A DNA stretch of 60,000 bases, from assembly GCF_932526225.1 (NCBI RefSeq), contig NC_064034.1, positions 4,390,001-4,450,000 of the forward strand. The letters are read 5' to 3'. The stretch is from Nematostella vectensis (lineage: Eukaryota; Cnidaria; Anthozoa; Actiniaria; Edwardsiidae). Position numbers and translations under genes: made by a program. Below the pieces are notes generated by a model. That model did not search any database. It was not told the origin of the DNA and worked only from the letters and a program-made list of their open reading frames with translations. Numbering within the stretch: the first letter of the stretch is position 1; each line of letters opens with the position of its first letter. Shown piece by piece: positions 37,418 to 48,156 of this stretch.

Positions 37418-39640
37418 GTTATATATGTGTGAGATAGAGTTTTAGCAAAATTATTGAGTAGAATAGAGTAGGATGTTTGTAAAGCATTGAGATTTTTATA
37501 ATGCTATATTAAATTATTAATTATTATTATTATTAGGGTCTTGCTTAGCTCCTCTCTTGAAAATAGGTACGTTTGCGCTGCACCAATCTTTTGGAAGTTG
37601 GCCTAACTTGTAAGATTGATTAAATAGGAAGGATACCATCTCGGTTATTTTGGCAGCAGTTTCTTCAATTATCTTGGTGGGGATTTCATCAGGCCCCCTA
37701 GCCTTTTTACTGTCCAGGTCTTGAAGAAGCCTTTTTATTCCCTCAGGGTTAAAACTGATTTCTTCCATGCTTGTTACACCACTAGAGTTCTTTTCAGGAA
37801 TAGATGACAGATCTTCCATTGTAAACACTTGTTGGAATTGAGCATTCAAGGTTTCAGCTTTGCTTAGGCTGTCAACCTTAAGTCCAGTTTTACTCCTCAA
37901 AGCAGGGATTCCTATCTGGTCCTGTCTTTTTGTTTTAATATATATTTCTTTGGTTTGCTCTTCGGATCTATATTTAGAATCTCTGCAATGTAGTCATCTT
38001 GGGCCTTGCATAATGTCGCTTTTAGTTCTTTTTGGAACCGACGATATTTTTGCTTATCAGCTGCATTTCCAAACTTCTTATAATTATTGTAGAGCCTCTT
38101 TCTTTTCCTAAGCAATCTCTTATGCTCCCTTGTAATCCATGGGGCATCACTCGACGAGCCTAGTTTTTTCATGGGGACTCTTTTATTAGCAATCTCCAGT
38201 AGTCCTTCTATAAACATCTGCCAATTTTGCTCTACAGAATACTGTGAGGGTTCTCTAGCAAAGAAGTTGTTACTAAGTTCCTCAGCATCTGTCCTAACTG
38301 CATCAAAGTCAGTCAGTCTCAATTTATAGACATATCGAGGCTTTTTCTTGTTAACTTTAATTGATACATTCAGGTCAAATGATACTATTGAATAATCACC
38401 GATGCCATCTAAGCCATGAAGGTTACTTATTAAGTCAGAGTGGCTAGTTAGAACTAAATCCAATCTTGATTCCTCTCTTGTTGGGAAGGTGACTAATCGA
38501 CTGAGCCCACAATTGTCAGCAATGTCCAGCATTTTTCGATTAAAAAAATACCCATATTGTGGATTTGGAGCAATTGATGACTGTTCCCATATTATATCTG
38601 GTACATTGTAGTCACCAGTTAGAATAAAACGTGGAAAAGATCCATTTGATTGTAGGGTGTTTGGGATTTCCCAAGCTCATCAATTGGGTCCTCTTGAATG
38701 CCAGGTCTTCGGTAAAGTGAAGCAATGTACAAAGGTTTCTGCTTGACAAACTCGAGCTTGACCCAAATAGCTTCAGTAATCTCATTCTCCAAGTGCGGCT
38801 GGTGTGTAGCAAGTATGCTGTTGTGAATAGCAAGAAATACCCCTCCACCAGGGTTATCACATATTATTCTATCTCTGCGAAAGATCTCATAATCATTAGA
38901 AAAAACTTCACCATTACCAATGGATGGGTCCAACTTTGATTCACAACCAGAGATGATGTGAGGCTTTTCTGAAGCAACAAGAGCCTTGAGTAATCCACTT
39001 TTATGTTGACTTCGAATACTATTACAATTCAAGCTCAGGACTTTGAGCTTAGTTAGTTTGTTCTTATTCTTGTTATTAATCTTGACATTTGTAGATAGTA
39101 CCTGAGGTTCTTGAGAAAGAGCAGATTGATCCAAAGAGTCTGAACTTAGTGATGAAAACGAGTTGTATAGACAACAGTCAAGCGATTTTTCAAATAACGA
39201 GTCAGAAAAGCTTGGGAAGCCACAGGTCGAGCATATCCAAACACAAGAGCTGTTAGCCAAGATGTTATACATTTTGTCTTCTACAGAACAGCATTTAGTG
39301 TATTACCATGTATCACAAGAGTCAAACTGTATGCCTTTCTGGTTGATTTTTACCGGCTTATTACATTAGTTAATCTGAATGTCACCTCCCAAGAGCAGGG
39401 TTGTTAATAATAAACTTTTGGAGCTCGCCGAACTTGGCCTTGTGGTCGACGTATATCGCGCCCTTTGTTGTCGGTGTATCTCTTCTAGACCAACTTTTAG
39501 ACAGTCACTGCTTCCCAAAGTAATATTGAGACCAAAACCTTTGATTCCCGATACATAATTCGGCACATTGTGTGTACTTTCCCAAAGCAGGGCAGCCAAA
39601 AAGATCATAGTTGAAGGAGCTAAAAAATTTACCGCCATCT
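36050..39640 (-). mobile_element. CR1-like non-LTR retrotransposon (LINE), inactivated
   Basis: Read on the minus strand the order is typical. An N-terminal part (39638-39366) ends in LLLGGDIQIN, a 2A-like remnant. Next is a PHD-type Cys region (to about 39160, with WICSTCGFPSFSDSLF). Then comes an apurinic endonuclease (39106-38300) with LSLNCNSIRS, ESKLD, GGGVFLAIH, YRRPG, GDYNVPD and LDLVLTS. Reverse transcriptase follows (37900-36585) with GPDEIPTK, HGFRKSHSCETQ, DFSKAFDKVPH and FADDALLY. The C-terminal LEYAASVWDPY region ends at about 36110. Frame shifts or stops lie near 39360, 38600, 37905, 36990 and 36575. The endonuclease SDH site reads GDYS, so its histidine is lost. A 254-bp insertion splits the RT. 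The copy is dead. Confidence 0.92.
37281..37534. mobile_element. Small insertion inside the LINE reverse transcriptase
   Basis: The LINE reading frame breaks at 37534 (after ...KQDP) and resumes at 37280 with SNYRPVSLTAV, so about 254 bp were inserted. The insert has a TGTCTTTAAAGACA palindrome at its left end, a TATATA tract at about 37373-37411 and an ATT repeat tract at its right end. A SINE-like or MITE-like insertion is likely, but target duplications are not clear. Confidence 0.6.
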
Positions 39641-40671
39641 TGATTGCTGACCGCTGACAGAGGTCAGTGACGGTACGAGGTGCGATGGTGATCCATCTCG
39701 TTTCGCGATAGGAACAAATCCAACTTTAAATTGGTACACAAATTAATTGCTTTAGTGGCTGACAAGTTATGAATTTCGCCGGTTTTTCACGATATTGCTA
39801 CAAATGTAAATTCGCTATTTTGATGACGAGTGTCTCCAATTCAAGTGCTTCTTTCTCCATAATTACAACTCGTCCTCTCTCCATCGCTTGTCAGATTGAT
39901 CTCTAGTTATCTATGAGTACATATTAAACAAACCAACACGTAAACTTACCGATTAAACAACAAATCTGCTACAAAGTAAAGTTGTCCGGGAGCTCTTCAA
40001 ACAAAAAATGATTTTTTGGCGCGTTCTGATTGGCCGAGCCGATTCACGTGATCCCGTGTCCACCCTCCTGTGGCCGCTACTTTTGTAATCTCACTGTTTC
40101 GGATGTTGATTTTCCAGAGGCTACGTATGGGTCACGGATAAATTTATAAGCCAATCTCAGGTCTTGTAAGGAATATAGGCAATGACGTCAGATTTCCCAC
40201 CAATCATAAACTGTGTCTTATCGTGACTAAACTTTGACCGAGAACGTTGGATTCCCTCTTTCGATTCTTCGTTTTGCCCGGAGTATTGCTTATTAATTCT
40301 AAGAGTCAGTTTTTTAAGTTTTTAAGATGACCAGTAACAATCAGTCAAATTTTCCACACAAAGGGAATAATTCCCTTATTGTGGAAGAGCTAAAGGCGAC
40401 TAAAATTGAGATGTCAGCCGCTTTCAAGCGCATTGAAGCATTAGAGAAATTGATGAAGGACATGAGAGTTGATGAAGCTACACCCTCTACAAGTGTTCCA
40501 GTTCCAGATCTATCGGTTAGTATGATGCCCCGATAATAAACTAGGATTTGACGTTAGGCTTGTTCGATTGCGCGTATTCTGTACACTGGGCTGTTAGCTG
40601 TACCGCCGACGGCGCGTGGGCGGCTTCCATTTTCTCACAGCGGGAACAATGCCTAACAGATAACAGAAAGC
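39641..40671. other. Intergenic; one short coiled-coil open frame
   Basis: An ATG-started 69-codon frame at 40327-40536 (plus) encodes a helical, charged peptide with an EELKATKIEMSAAFKRIEAL heptad pattern. It ends just before a TIR element and could be the first exon of a gene truncated by that insertion. It is not otherwise supported. Confidence 0.3.
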
Positions 40672-40981
40672 GTAGCCTACTAGTAGGCGTTTGTTGGTGT
40701 TTCCGCGACGAAAACCCCGCTTTCCCGTGTTTTGGGCGCCATCTTGGATTTATGGCCGCGCGCGAGCTGGATGCGAGAGCAAAAGGCAAAAGCTGGGGGA
40801 GGGGGCTGGGGGAGGGAGGAGGCGAAAGAATGCCTACAGGGATACTACCTGATTCTGGGTGGCTCATTTTAATTCCCGTTCACTAGAAAACGGGAGTTAT
40901 GATTGGCTAAAGCGCTGTCAATCACAACTGTATGCTAATGGACAATTTACATATTGACGTCAATCCTTCAGAACTAGAAAC

Positions 40982-41269
40982 ATGGCAGACTCGAATGAAT
41001 TTTTAAAGCGTGCTCTAGAATATTTGCAATCAAAGTCGAAACCTATAACTTTAAAGCCTGAACAAAAAGAGGCGATATCAAGTTTTTTAGATGGCAAAGA
41101 TGTTCTGGCTATTTCACCTACTGGCTTCGGTATAACCATGATTTTTACCGTGTTTTGCCTGGCAAAGGAGGTAGTCATGAAGAGCCCAGTTTTGGTTCTT
41201 GTAGTGCCACCTTTGAAGAGCATCATCGCAGACCAAAGAGACATCATGGATTCCACTTGCACCTTGTAG
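40982..41269 (+). pseudogene. Truncated RecQ-like helicase N-terminus
   Basis: The frame starts at an ATG and runs through a Q-motif-like KPEQKEAISSFLDGKDVLA and motif I, then a VLVVPPLKSIIADQ motif Ia region, before stopping after 95 codons. A full RecQ-type helicase would be several hundred residues. Motif I reads SPTGFGITM; the expected GK(S/T) lysine is missing, so ATP binding would be lost. Its position inside a TIR element suggests it was an element gene. Confidence 0.7.
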
Positions 41270-41279
41270 GGCCGCTGTC

Positions 41280-42131
41280 AAGAACGGGCAAGACAATTGT
41301 GTTTCCTGTAGTAGTGCATTGGTCATGAAATGCGCAACTTCGACTTTGAAAGCAATGTTGACTTTCTGCTGTCCTTGCAGTAACCGCAAAACTCTACTTC
41401 AATAGATCTTCGCAACGGTTTATAAAGTTCCAGCACTATTTTGCTGTGAGCGAACACTTGGTTTCCAACTGATTTCCACTTATTTCGAACGATATTTACC
41501 AGTAGTTTTTTGGTCTCTTCGCAGAGATTAAATCTTGATTCAAATTTACCGCTTGGGTTTACTATAACTGTCTTTATTTGGGTCGTATCCTTCCCCACTA
41601 GTTCTTCTACATGTAGTTGTGTCAGAAACGAGTCGTCTTCATTTTCCTTGTTTTCCCTGTCAAATGCTAGGACTTTTTGTGTGCCTCTCTTTTTTACCTT
41701 AGGCCTAATTCTTTCGTCGATATTGTTGTTGGTAGTTGGCGCTTAAATCTGCTCGCCTCTTCGATCTGTTCCTCTTCCAACTCCTCGATGCCTTCAATAA
41801 TTCTTTGTCGATAGCACTCTATTACTTTATAGAACTTGTGGGTGCTTTAAAGACTTCTGGCACATGTCTGACAAATCCTGCTTTAAAATGCACTTGAATT
41901 TTCTAAGGTAAATCCCAAGTCCTTACAAAGCATAGCGGGTGTTTTAGAATCTTTCTTGGGTTGATATAAATTCTCCGTGGGAATATACGTGCTTTTTTTT
42001 AAGTTTCCGCATCTTATGATTAAAGGACAGTTGCAGAATCGACAAAAGTCATTTGCAGAAAGCGTTTCTTTGGGTTTAGGCCCTCTCTTAGCTTTTTTTT
42101 TCGTCGTAGAAGGACCCGAAGGATTCTGCAT
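41280..42131 (-). pseudogene. Broken zinc-finger transposon gene
   Basis: The minus-strand frame at 42131-41883 begins with a basic stretch, then CRFCNCPLIIRCGNLKK and STYIPTENLY, the start of a C2-type zinc-binding domain that recurs in cnidarian transposon genes as I recall it. The expected second Cys pair (ICQTCAR) follows in the same frame, just after an in-frame stop. Further stops and a frame change precede another coding-like segment (41598-41280) containing VVNPSGKF, KPLRRSIEVEF and CPFLTAALQGA. The gene is dead and truncated at the junction with the helicase fragment. No transposase catalytic core is visible. Confidence 0.55.
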
Positions 42132-42689
42132 CTTGCTTAATCTGAACGCGCGACAACCTCCTTCATGTTTTCACACGTGCGCTTGTTTTTAATTGCACGC
42201 TTCGTTGATCTCGCGCTGTCAAATATGCTGTCAAATCCCCTTTCTTTTGTTGCGATTTGACAGTTCGTAACAGTCCGTGACATGTCACGCTCGAAGAGAC
42301 AGCCACCCAGAATCAGGTAGTATCCCTGTAGGCATTCTTTCGCCTCCTCCCTCCCCCAGCCCCCTCCCCCAGCTTTTGCCTTTTGCTCTCGCATCCAGTT
42401 TGCACGCGGCCATAAATCCAAGATGGTGCCCAAAACACGGGAAAGCGGGGTTTTTATTGCGGAAACACCAACAAACGCCTACTAGTAAGCTACATAAAGC
42501 GGTGATTTATCCATCTTTTGTTCTTCGTAAATAGACTTCGCTTTTGTAACCATAAGAGTTCTTTGTGTGTTATTTATTTATCTCTGAAAAAAAGCTTTAC
42601 ACAACACCGCGGAAATACGTATTACCGCGCGAACTACAATTGATCACTACAATATACCAATAAGTACGGTGGCCCATAAGTGCAATACA

Positions 42690-43005
42690 AATACAAAAAC
42701 AAGTTCAAGATTCACAAATACAAATCGAAATACACGCATACAAGATCGAAATACACAAATACAAGTTCAAAATACACGAATACAAATTGAAAATACACGA
42801 ATACAAATTGAAAATACACATACGCAAATTCAAAATACACGCATACACATTCAAAATACACAAATACAAATTCAAAACACACGCATACAAATTCAAAACA
42901 CGCATACAAATTCGAAATACACAAATACAAATTTAAAATACACAAATTCAAAACACACGCATACAAATTCAGAATACACAAATACAAATTCAATACACAC
43001 GCATG
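42690..43005. repeat. Minisatellite of 12/24-bp ACAAATTCAAAATACAC units
   Basis: Units such as AATACACAAATACAAATTCA recur about every 24 bp with 12-bp substructure. The open frames on both strands across the tract are low-complexity artefacts. Confidence 0.92.
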
Positions 43006-43554
43006 CAAAAAACGGTCGAGGAGGGCTGAAAAGGAGGTTTAAAAACAAGGCTGATTGTGAATGACGTGACAGTGCTGAAAAAAAGCTAGTTCCAGTACCG
43101 CGCGGTTAAACCAGCCTTTTTGTTTTGAAATGGCAGCATTTTACCGGCGAACTGTCACATTCCGACGAATGCTAAGAAAACTAGACCAAACCTAAGGCTA
43201 TAATTTTCTTTATGACTCCCTCATTATCAAACAAATCTGTCATCTCTTTTACAGTATGGTTTTAATGCTGTACAATTAGTCAAAACAACGACTGAAGTCA
43301 TCCTTTCTTACCTTAACTCGAACGAGTCAACACTGAGATTTTGTTTGTTTTTGCCAGAACACGCGCATGCGCATACGTTATTCAGCACTGGCGAATGACG
43401 TCGTTTTAAGGGACTCCCACTTTGTGCTCGGAGAGGGGGGCTGGGATCTATGGTTAATTTTTACCATACCTATGCACTTGTAAAAGTTGATTGAGTGCTT
43501 TTAAACTACTATAAAAACTTTCGTACATCTACGTTGTTGAAAAGAACCGCTTAT
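43006..43554. other. Upstream region of the zinc-ribbon gene
   Basis: No gene seen. The region just before 43555 presumably holds the promoter and 5' UTR of the next gene, but no clear motif stands out. Confidence 0.4.
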
Positions 43555-45481
43555 GGTAAGTAAGTATAAATGTGTATTTAGTAATTAGCTATGCTATTAG
43601 ATCGATTTGGCTAGCAGTCAATTGCCACTATACTAGACTTCCACCACGGGCTATAGACCGCTAGACCACGAGGTCAAGAGTCCTATAAACTTTTTTTGAT
43701 CGTGCATGTATCACTCTAGTGTATCTATCTATATTTTTAAACACTTATGGATTACTGTTACTAACTACAAAATAATGTAATATTGTGGAGATAACAAAAA
43801 AATATCATACAAACAAACAATAATTACAAACCATTAACTCTTTTTGGATAGAATATGTAATTGTACCGTAGATATGCACTGGTTACAGAAAGCAAGCTAG
43901 CAATTAATGTGTTGAGTTTTCATGGTGCATTAAAAAAACTGAGCATTTAAACAAAAATAAACCAGTTTAATTAAGCAATTTCATATTGGTTTTTTGAGAC
44001 AGATTTAGGGGTGGGCCGAAGGGGCATGCCCCCCTTTTTTGCTGAGAAAAATATTAATTCAAAAAGGCTTTTTTTAACCTTAAAAAAATTGCCACTTGCT
44101 AATATATATGCTATATAATGATGAGGATTGTATACTTGTATTCCAGTCTTGTCATAGCTGTGGTATCTCTCTGGTAACTGGGGCATTATATTGCCACAAG
44201 TGTGGAACAGAAGTGACCAGCAGTGACATTGTAAAGGTAAAAACTCAAGTGCTGTATTGTAATGAATATACATTTTGAAAAAAACTTTTAAGCTTAAAAT
44301 TGTGGAGACAGTACTATAATAGCTGCATGTTAAGGTTGAACTGTAAGAGGATAGCTTGAGAGGGGCAGTGGCGGAGAAGGAATCTAACTCTAAAGTACTT
44401 ATATATAAACATTTTGAAGAGACATTACTGTTCAAATTAGCAATTGATTTTGTAATTGTTTCAATTATTGTAGATAATATATGAAATCCTATTTTTAGAT
44501 AAATATTGGGCTGGTGCGTATTGGTAAGAATAAGAAGCTGACCTACAAGCGAAATACCATCATGCCTATTCCAATTAACAAAAATTCCTCACACTTGGAA
44601 GTGACGAATAAGGGCAAGGAGCTTCTCCTTGTCCACAACAAAGATTTTAGTCAATTCCAAGAAGAGGAGTGGGTGCTTTTGTACCATGATATGGCCAAAG
44701 TTGGTTGCCTTCCGGGTACAAGTGAGCCCTTTACAGTTGCTGGCTACCAAAAGTTCATTGGCAAAGAGTTCCGCAGCATTACCCTCTATATTTGTAGGAA
44801 GGTTGACTTTGAAGGTAATATGTCATTTAAGTAATGTTCCTAATAAGAACGATAGTGCTTTCTATTGTTCCGAGGCATATCGCTTTCTTCACATCAAAAG
44901 TTTGAGATTTTCCTACTGGGAATGTATCAACATATGAAAACAATTGAAGTGAAAGTCACTTCCTAAGACTTTTCTGTTTGAACTCGAGGTTTTCAACCAA
45001 TCAAAGACCCAAAGACAATAGAAAGCCTCAAATTTGACATTTTCCCCACATAGAATTTTTGTCGTATTGAAGTACTGTAAACTTATCTCTAAAATGGAGT
45101 TTGCCATTAGTTAAATAAAGATAAAATGTATTTCTTCATCAAGTTATATAGCGATTATTTTGTGTTTTGACCCCTTGGATTTCGTAGGGGAACAACCCTG
45201 GAGTTCTCAAAAGAAGAGAGTTGCCGTTTCCCTCTAATTTAGAAACTTTTCAAGTAATTACTTAGACATTGTCTAGATGCCTTTCTTTGCATGTACTGTT
45301 CAAAATGCAAATGCATGCAAATGCATGCAAATGAAAGAAGTCGATTAGGCCTTAGACATAGCAAATTTTTTAATTTAAAAAATCCTTAATTTAATTTAAA
45401 AATTTTTATTATTAATATCAGTTTATCCTTCTTGTTGCAGTTGCAGAAACTAAAACGACGCCAAACATCCCTAACGCCTGA
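43555..45481 (+). CDS. Small zinc-ribbon protein, about 149 aa, four exons
   Basis: Proposed exons are 43555-43557 (only the ATG), 44147-44236, 44499-44814 and 45441-45481. All introns are GT-AG (donors GTAAGTAAG, GTAAAA, GTAATA; acceptors TTCCAG, TTTTAG, TTGCAG) and all phases match. The protein begins MSCHSCG and has CxxC-x10-CxxC (residues 3-20), a zinc ribbon. The C-terminal part includes LPGTSEPFTVAGYQKFIGKE and a short hydrophobic strand, resembling a ubiquitin-like-fold family that I recall as abundant but unnamed in cnidarians. AATAAA follows at 45562, 81 nt after the stop. No function can be assigned. The single-codon first exon is a model choice; an upstream first exon is the alternative. 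Confidence 0.55.
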
Positions 45482-45958
45482 GGAAAGACAGACAGAAAGG
45501 CAAAGCTGTTCATAAAACCTGAATGAGCTCAGACTAAACAGATGATGATGGGGTCATCCTAAATAAAAAACTAAGCTGGCGCTTTGAAAACCTTGGGGTC
45601 TTCTACAAGCAGCTAGATGCAAGGCATGAAGGGACACTGAATACTATTCAGAGGCGCATGTTCGCTCCGGTGGCAGACTATGGGGCTGTCAGTGAACGAA
45701 CCACAGAAGGTGTCCCTGAGGCTCTGCGTGGCTGGATCACTGAAAACCCTGGTCTCTAGCTTCCTTATTGTAATAGCATTTAGAGTCCCTTGTGTCTTGC
45801 ATCTTGTTGCCAAGATTCGATACTATGCACTTTGCACTTTTTATATTGCTTTTTCTATCGCACAATGATAATTATGGTTATTTGATATCCCAATTGGTTA
45901 GAATAAGATCTTCACAAAAATAAATACGTTTTAACGTCTATAAGAGTTATGATATTTT
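45482..45958. other. 3' flank of zinc-ribbon gene; no further gene seen
   Basis: It contains the likely poly(A) signal at 45562. Short open frames near 45613-45868 overlap on both strands and are not supported. Confidence 0.4.
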
Positions 45959-46141
45959 AAGTACGCTGAGGTGGTGGTGTTCGCCCTGGGGGGAGTGTTT
46001 ATCTTGGCTGCGATAGGCTTAACCGTGCGCCACGTAAGGCGGCGTAAGATACGGGAAGCCTGTGGTACCGAGTCATACGACAATGTGGGGCCTACAGATA
46101 GGCTGATTGACAACAACACTAAACAGTACCAAACGATATAG
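45959..46141 (+). pseudogene. 5'-truncated copy of the CD36-family gene (last 60 codons)
   Basis: The sequence begins abruptly within the CD36 codon for Lys577 of the long frame (the start of the second membrane segment) and runs through the stop, differing from the gene at one base (an M-to-V change). Upstream sequence is unrelated and no initiation codon or exon joins it, so it should not make a receptor. Confidence 0.93.
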
Positions 46142-47036
46142 TTCGCTATAGTTAATCGCCAGTTAATAGTTAACACAAGTCGCGCGCCGGCTACACGATC
46201 CGATCCGCGTTCCAATCCGGGTTTTGTAGGTGCAGTACCAGTCTAGGGTGTTACACCAAATAAACAGTACCGCAGAAAGGGGTTTAGTCCCTCATTTTCT
46301 CTTGATGGACTAAACCTCTTCTGCGCCACAATTCCCCTTAAAAACCACACACAAGGCTAATATAGCAAGTTAACTAGCTTTATTGAGGAAACAGTCAAGA
46401 CTTGATTGACTTTGATTTTCCCGAAGAATCACGAGGGCCTGATTCTTATCTTGGTTCGTCTGTGGACAGACACAAGCGCGTAGCGCAGATCCACCAAAAC
46501 TGCTGCATCCCCTACCGCCATCTCCAAACCTCATCCCCTAACCTTGTGAAACACTTCCCATATTTCCCGCATTACAAGGGAAGGAATTCCCTTTTCCTAT
46601 TACCGCTAGGTAGATATTGCACAATCACTTCAGGAAACTATATAAGATAAACTTTAGCATCGTTTTATTAATTTTGCAGAGATAAATTTTACAGACTCAA
46701 ACATCATAAATTAACTTTGTTGTAGTACCCATGACATACCAGCTTGTTTTTGTAGCCGTGATCCAAAACAATCTGCTATTGTGATGTCCAAATTAGGGCA
46801 CAAGTCTGATGCATCCTGAGTGTGACTCGACTGGGACGAGCGCTTGCGCAAAAGCGTCCACTATCGGAAAATAGCATCATGTTGTCTCTCACACGACGAC
46901 ATTTGCTGACCAGCATTCTCTTTAAATAGATTGGTACCCTGCAGGGTGCCCTTAGAGAATGTAGATCAACCACTCTTTTATTAGTGTTTATAATTGAAAA
47001 AAGAAAAAGCGGTTTATTCGCAAGGAAACTTATATA

Positions 47037-47780
47037 AACATGATAGAGGCGCGTGATCCATGAGCCTGCCGTCGTACTCGCCGAATCACGGTAATTACAT
47101 TTGTACACGGTATTTGCGCGTGATATAAACATGATAGAGGCGCGTGATCCATGAGCCTGCTGTCATACTCGCCGAATCACGGTAATTACATTTGTACACG
47201 GTATTTGCACGTGATATAAACATGATAGAGGCGCGTGATCCATGAGCCTGCTGTCATACTCGCCGAATCACGGTAATTACATTTGTACACGGTATTTGCG
47301 CGTGATATAAACATGATAGAGGCGCGTGATCCATGAGCCTGCTGTCATACTCGCCGAATCACGGTAATTACATTTGTACACGGTATTTGCGCGTGATATA
47401 AACATGATAGAGGCGCGTGACCCATGAGCCTGCTGTCATACTCGCCGAGTCACGGTAATTACATTTGTACACGGTATTTGCGCGTGATATAAACATGATA
47501 GAGGCGCGTGACCCATGAGCCTGCTGTCATACTCGCCGAGTCACGGTAATTACATTTGTACACGGTATTTGCACGTGATATAAACATGATAGAGGCGCGT
47601 GACCCTTGGGCCTGCTGTCATACTCGCCGAATCACGGTAATTACATTTGTACACGGTATTTGCGCGTGATATAAACATGATAGAGGCGCGAGATCCATGA
47701 ACCTGTCATACTCGCCGAGTCACGGTAATTACATTTGTACACGGTATTTGCGCGTGATATAAACATGATAGAGGCGCGTG
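47037..47780. repeat. 91-bp satellite, second array, about 8 copies
   Basis: It has the same 91-bp unit as 19371-23534, including the GCGCGTGATA/GCACGTGATA and AATCACGG/AGTCACGG variants. One unit has an 8-bp-type deletion (CATGAACCTGTCATACTCG) like units in the main array. It stops within a unit at GAGGCGCGTG. Confidence 0.95.
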
Positions 47781-48156
47781 GACCAAGTTTCCTGCGCAGC
47801 TGTCTTTGGTGACAGTGTAAAGTGGGGAGAGATTTAAAGGGAGGCATCACAGGAGGCTACGTAACCCCTAGCCGGGTAGCCATATCACCGGCTATTCCTC
47901 AGCACGCCTCGTCTTCTTAAGACAGTTCGTTACTTGGTCTTTTGAGCGCTGTTTGATTTCTGGTATTTACTGAATACTTGGAGTAAAAGCTGGAGAAAAA
48001 ATACAAGAAAACATTTCAAAAGCGCCTCGGCGAAACAAAATATTTGATTACAAATATATATAATTATATAAAAAAATGTAACAAGGCACTTTTGTATTGC
48101 CATATACAAAAAAAAATTAAATTTTTTTCAACCCAACGTTGTCTAGCTAAGTTGGG
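47781..48156. other. 3' flank of the CCDC17-like gene
   Basis: No gene seen. AT-rich DNA lies between the satellite and the last proposed exon. Confidence 0.4.

Larger units (their letters stand above)
40672..42493. mobile_element. DNA transposon remnant with 193-bp terminal inverted repeats
   Basis: The arms at 40672-40864 and 42301-42493 are reverse complements over 193 bp each with no net indel and only scattered changes. They include CTGGGTGGCT at the inner border and the CTACTAGTA palindrome near the outer border. Inside are a truncated plus-strand helicase start and a broken minus-strand zinc-finger gene facing it. The two meet at about 41270-41280, which implies an internal deletion joined them. 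Superfamily is undetermined; target duplications are not clear. Confidence 0.85.
45959..47780. repeat. Duplicated CD36 3' segment plus satellite
   Basis: It matches 18293 onward at an offset of 27,666 bp, with roughly a dozen substitutions and no indel up to the satellite. It continues into a short array of the same 91-bp unit. The left border falls inside the coding region and the right border inside a satellite unit. Confidence 0.93.

Noticed and set aside
42669-43064. 131-aa Asn/Thr/Gln-rich frame
   Set aside because: It is a translation of the 12/24-bp minisatellite.
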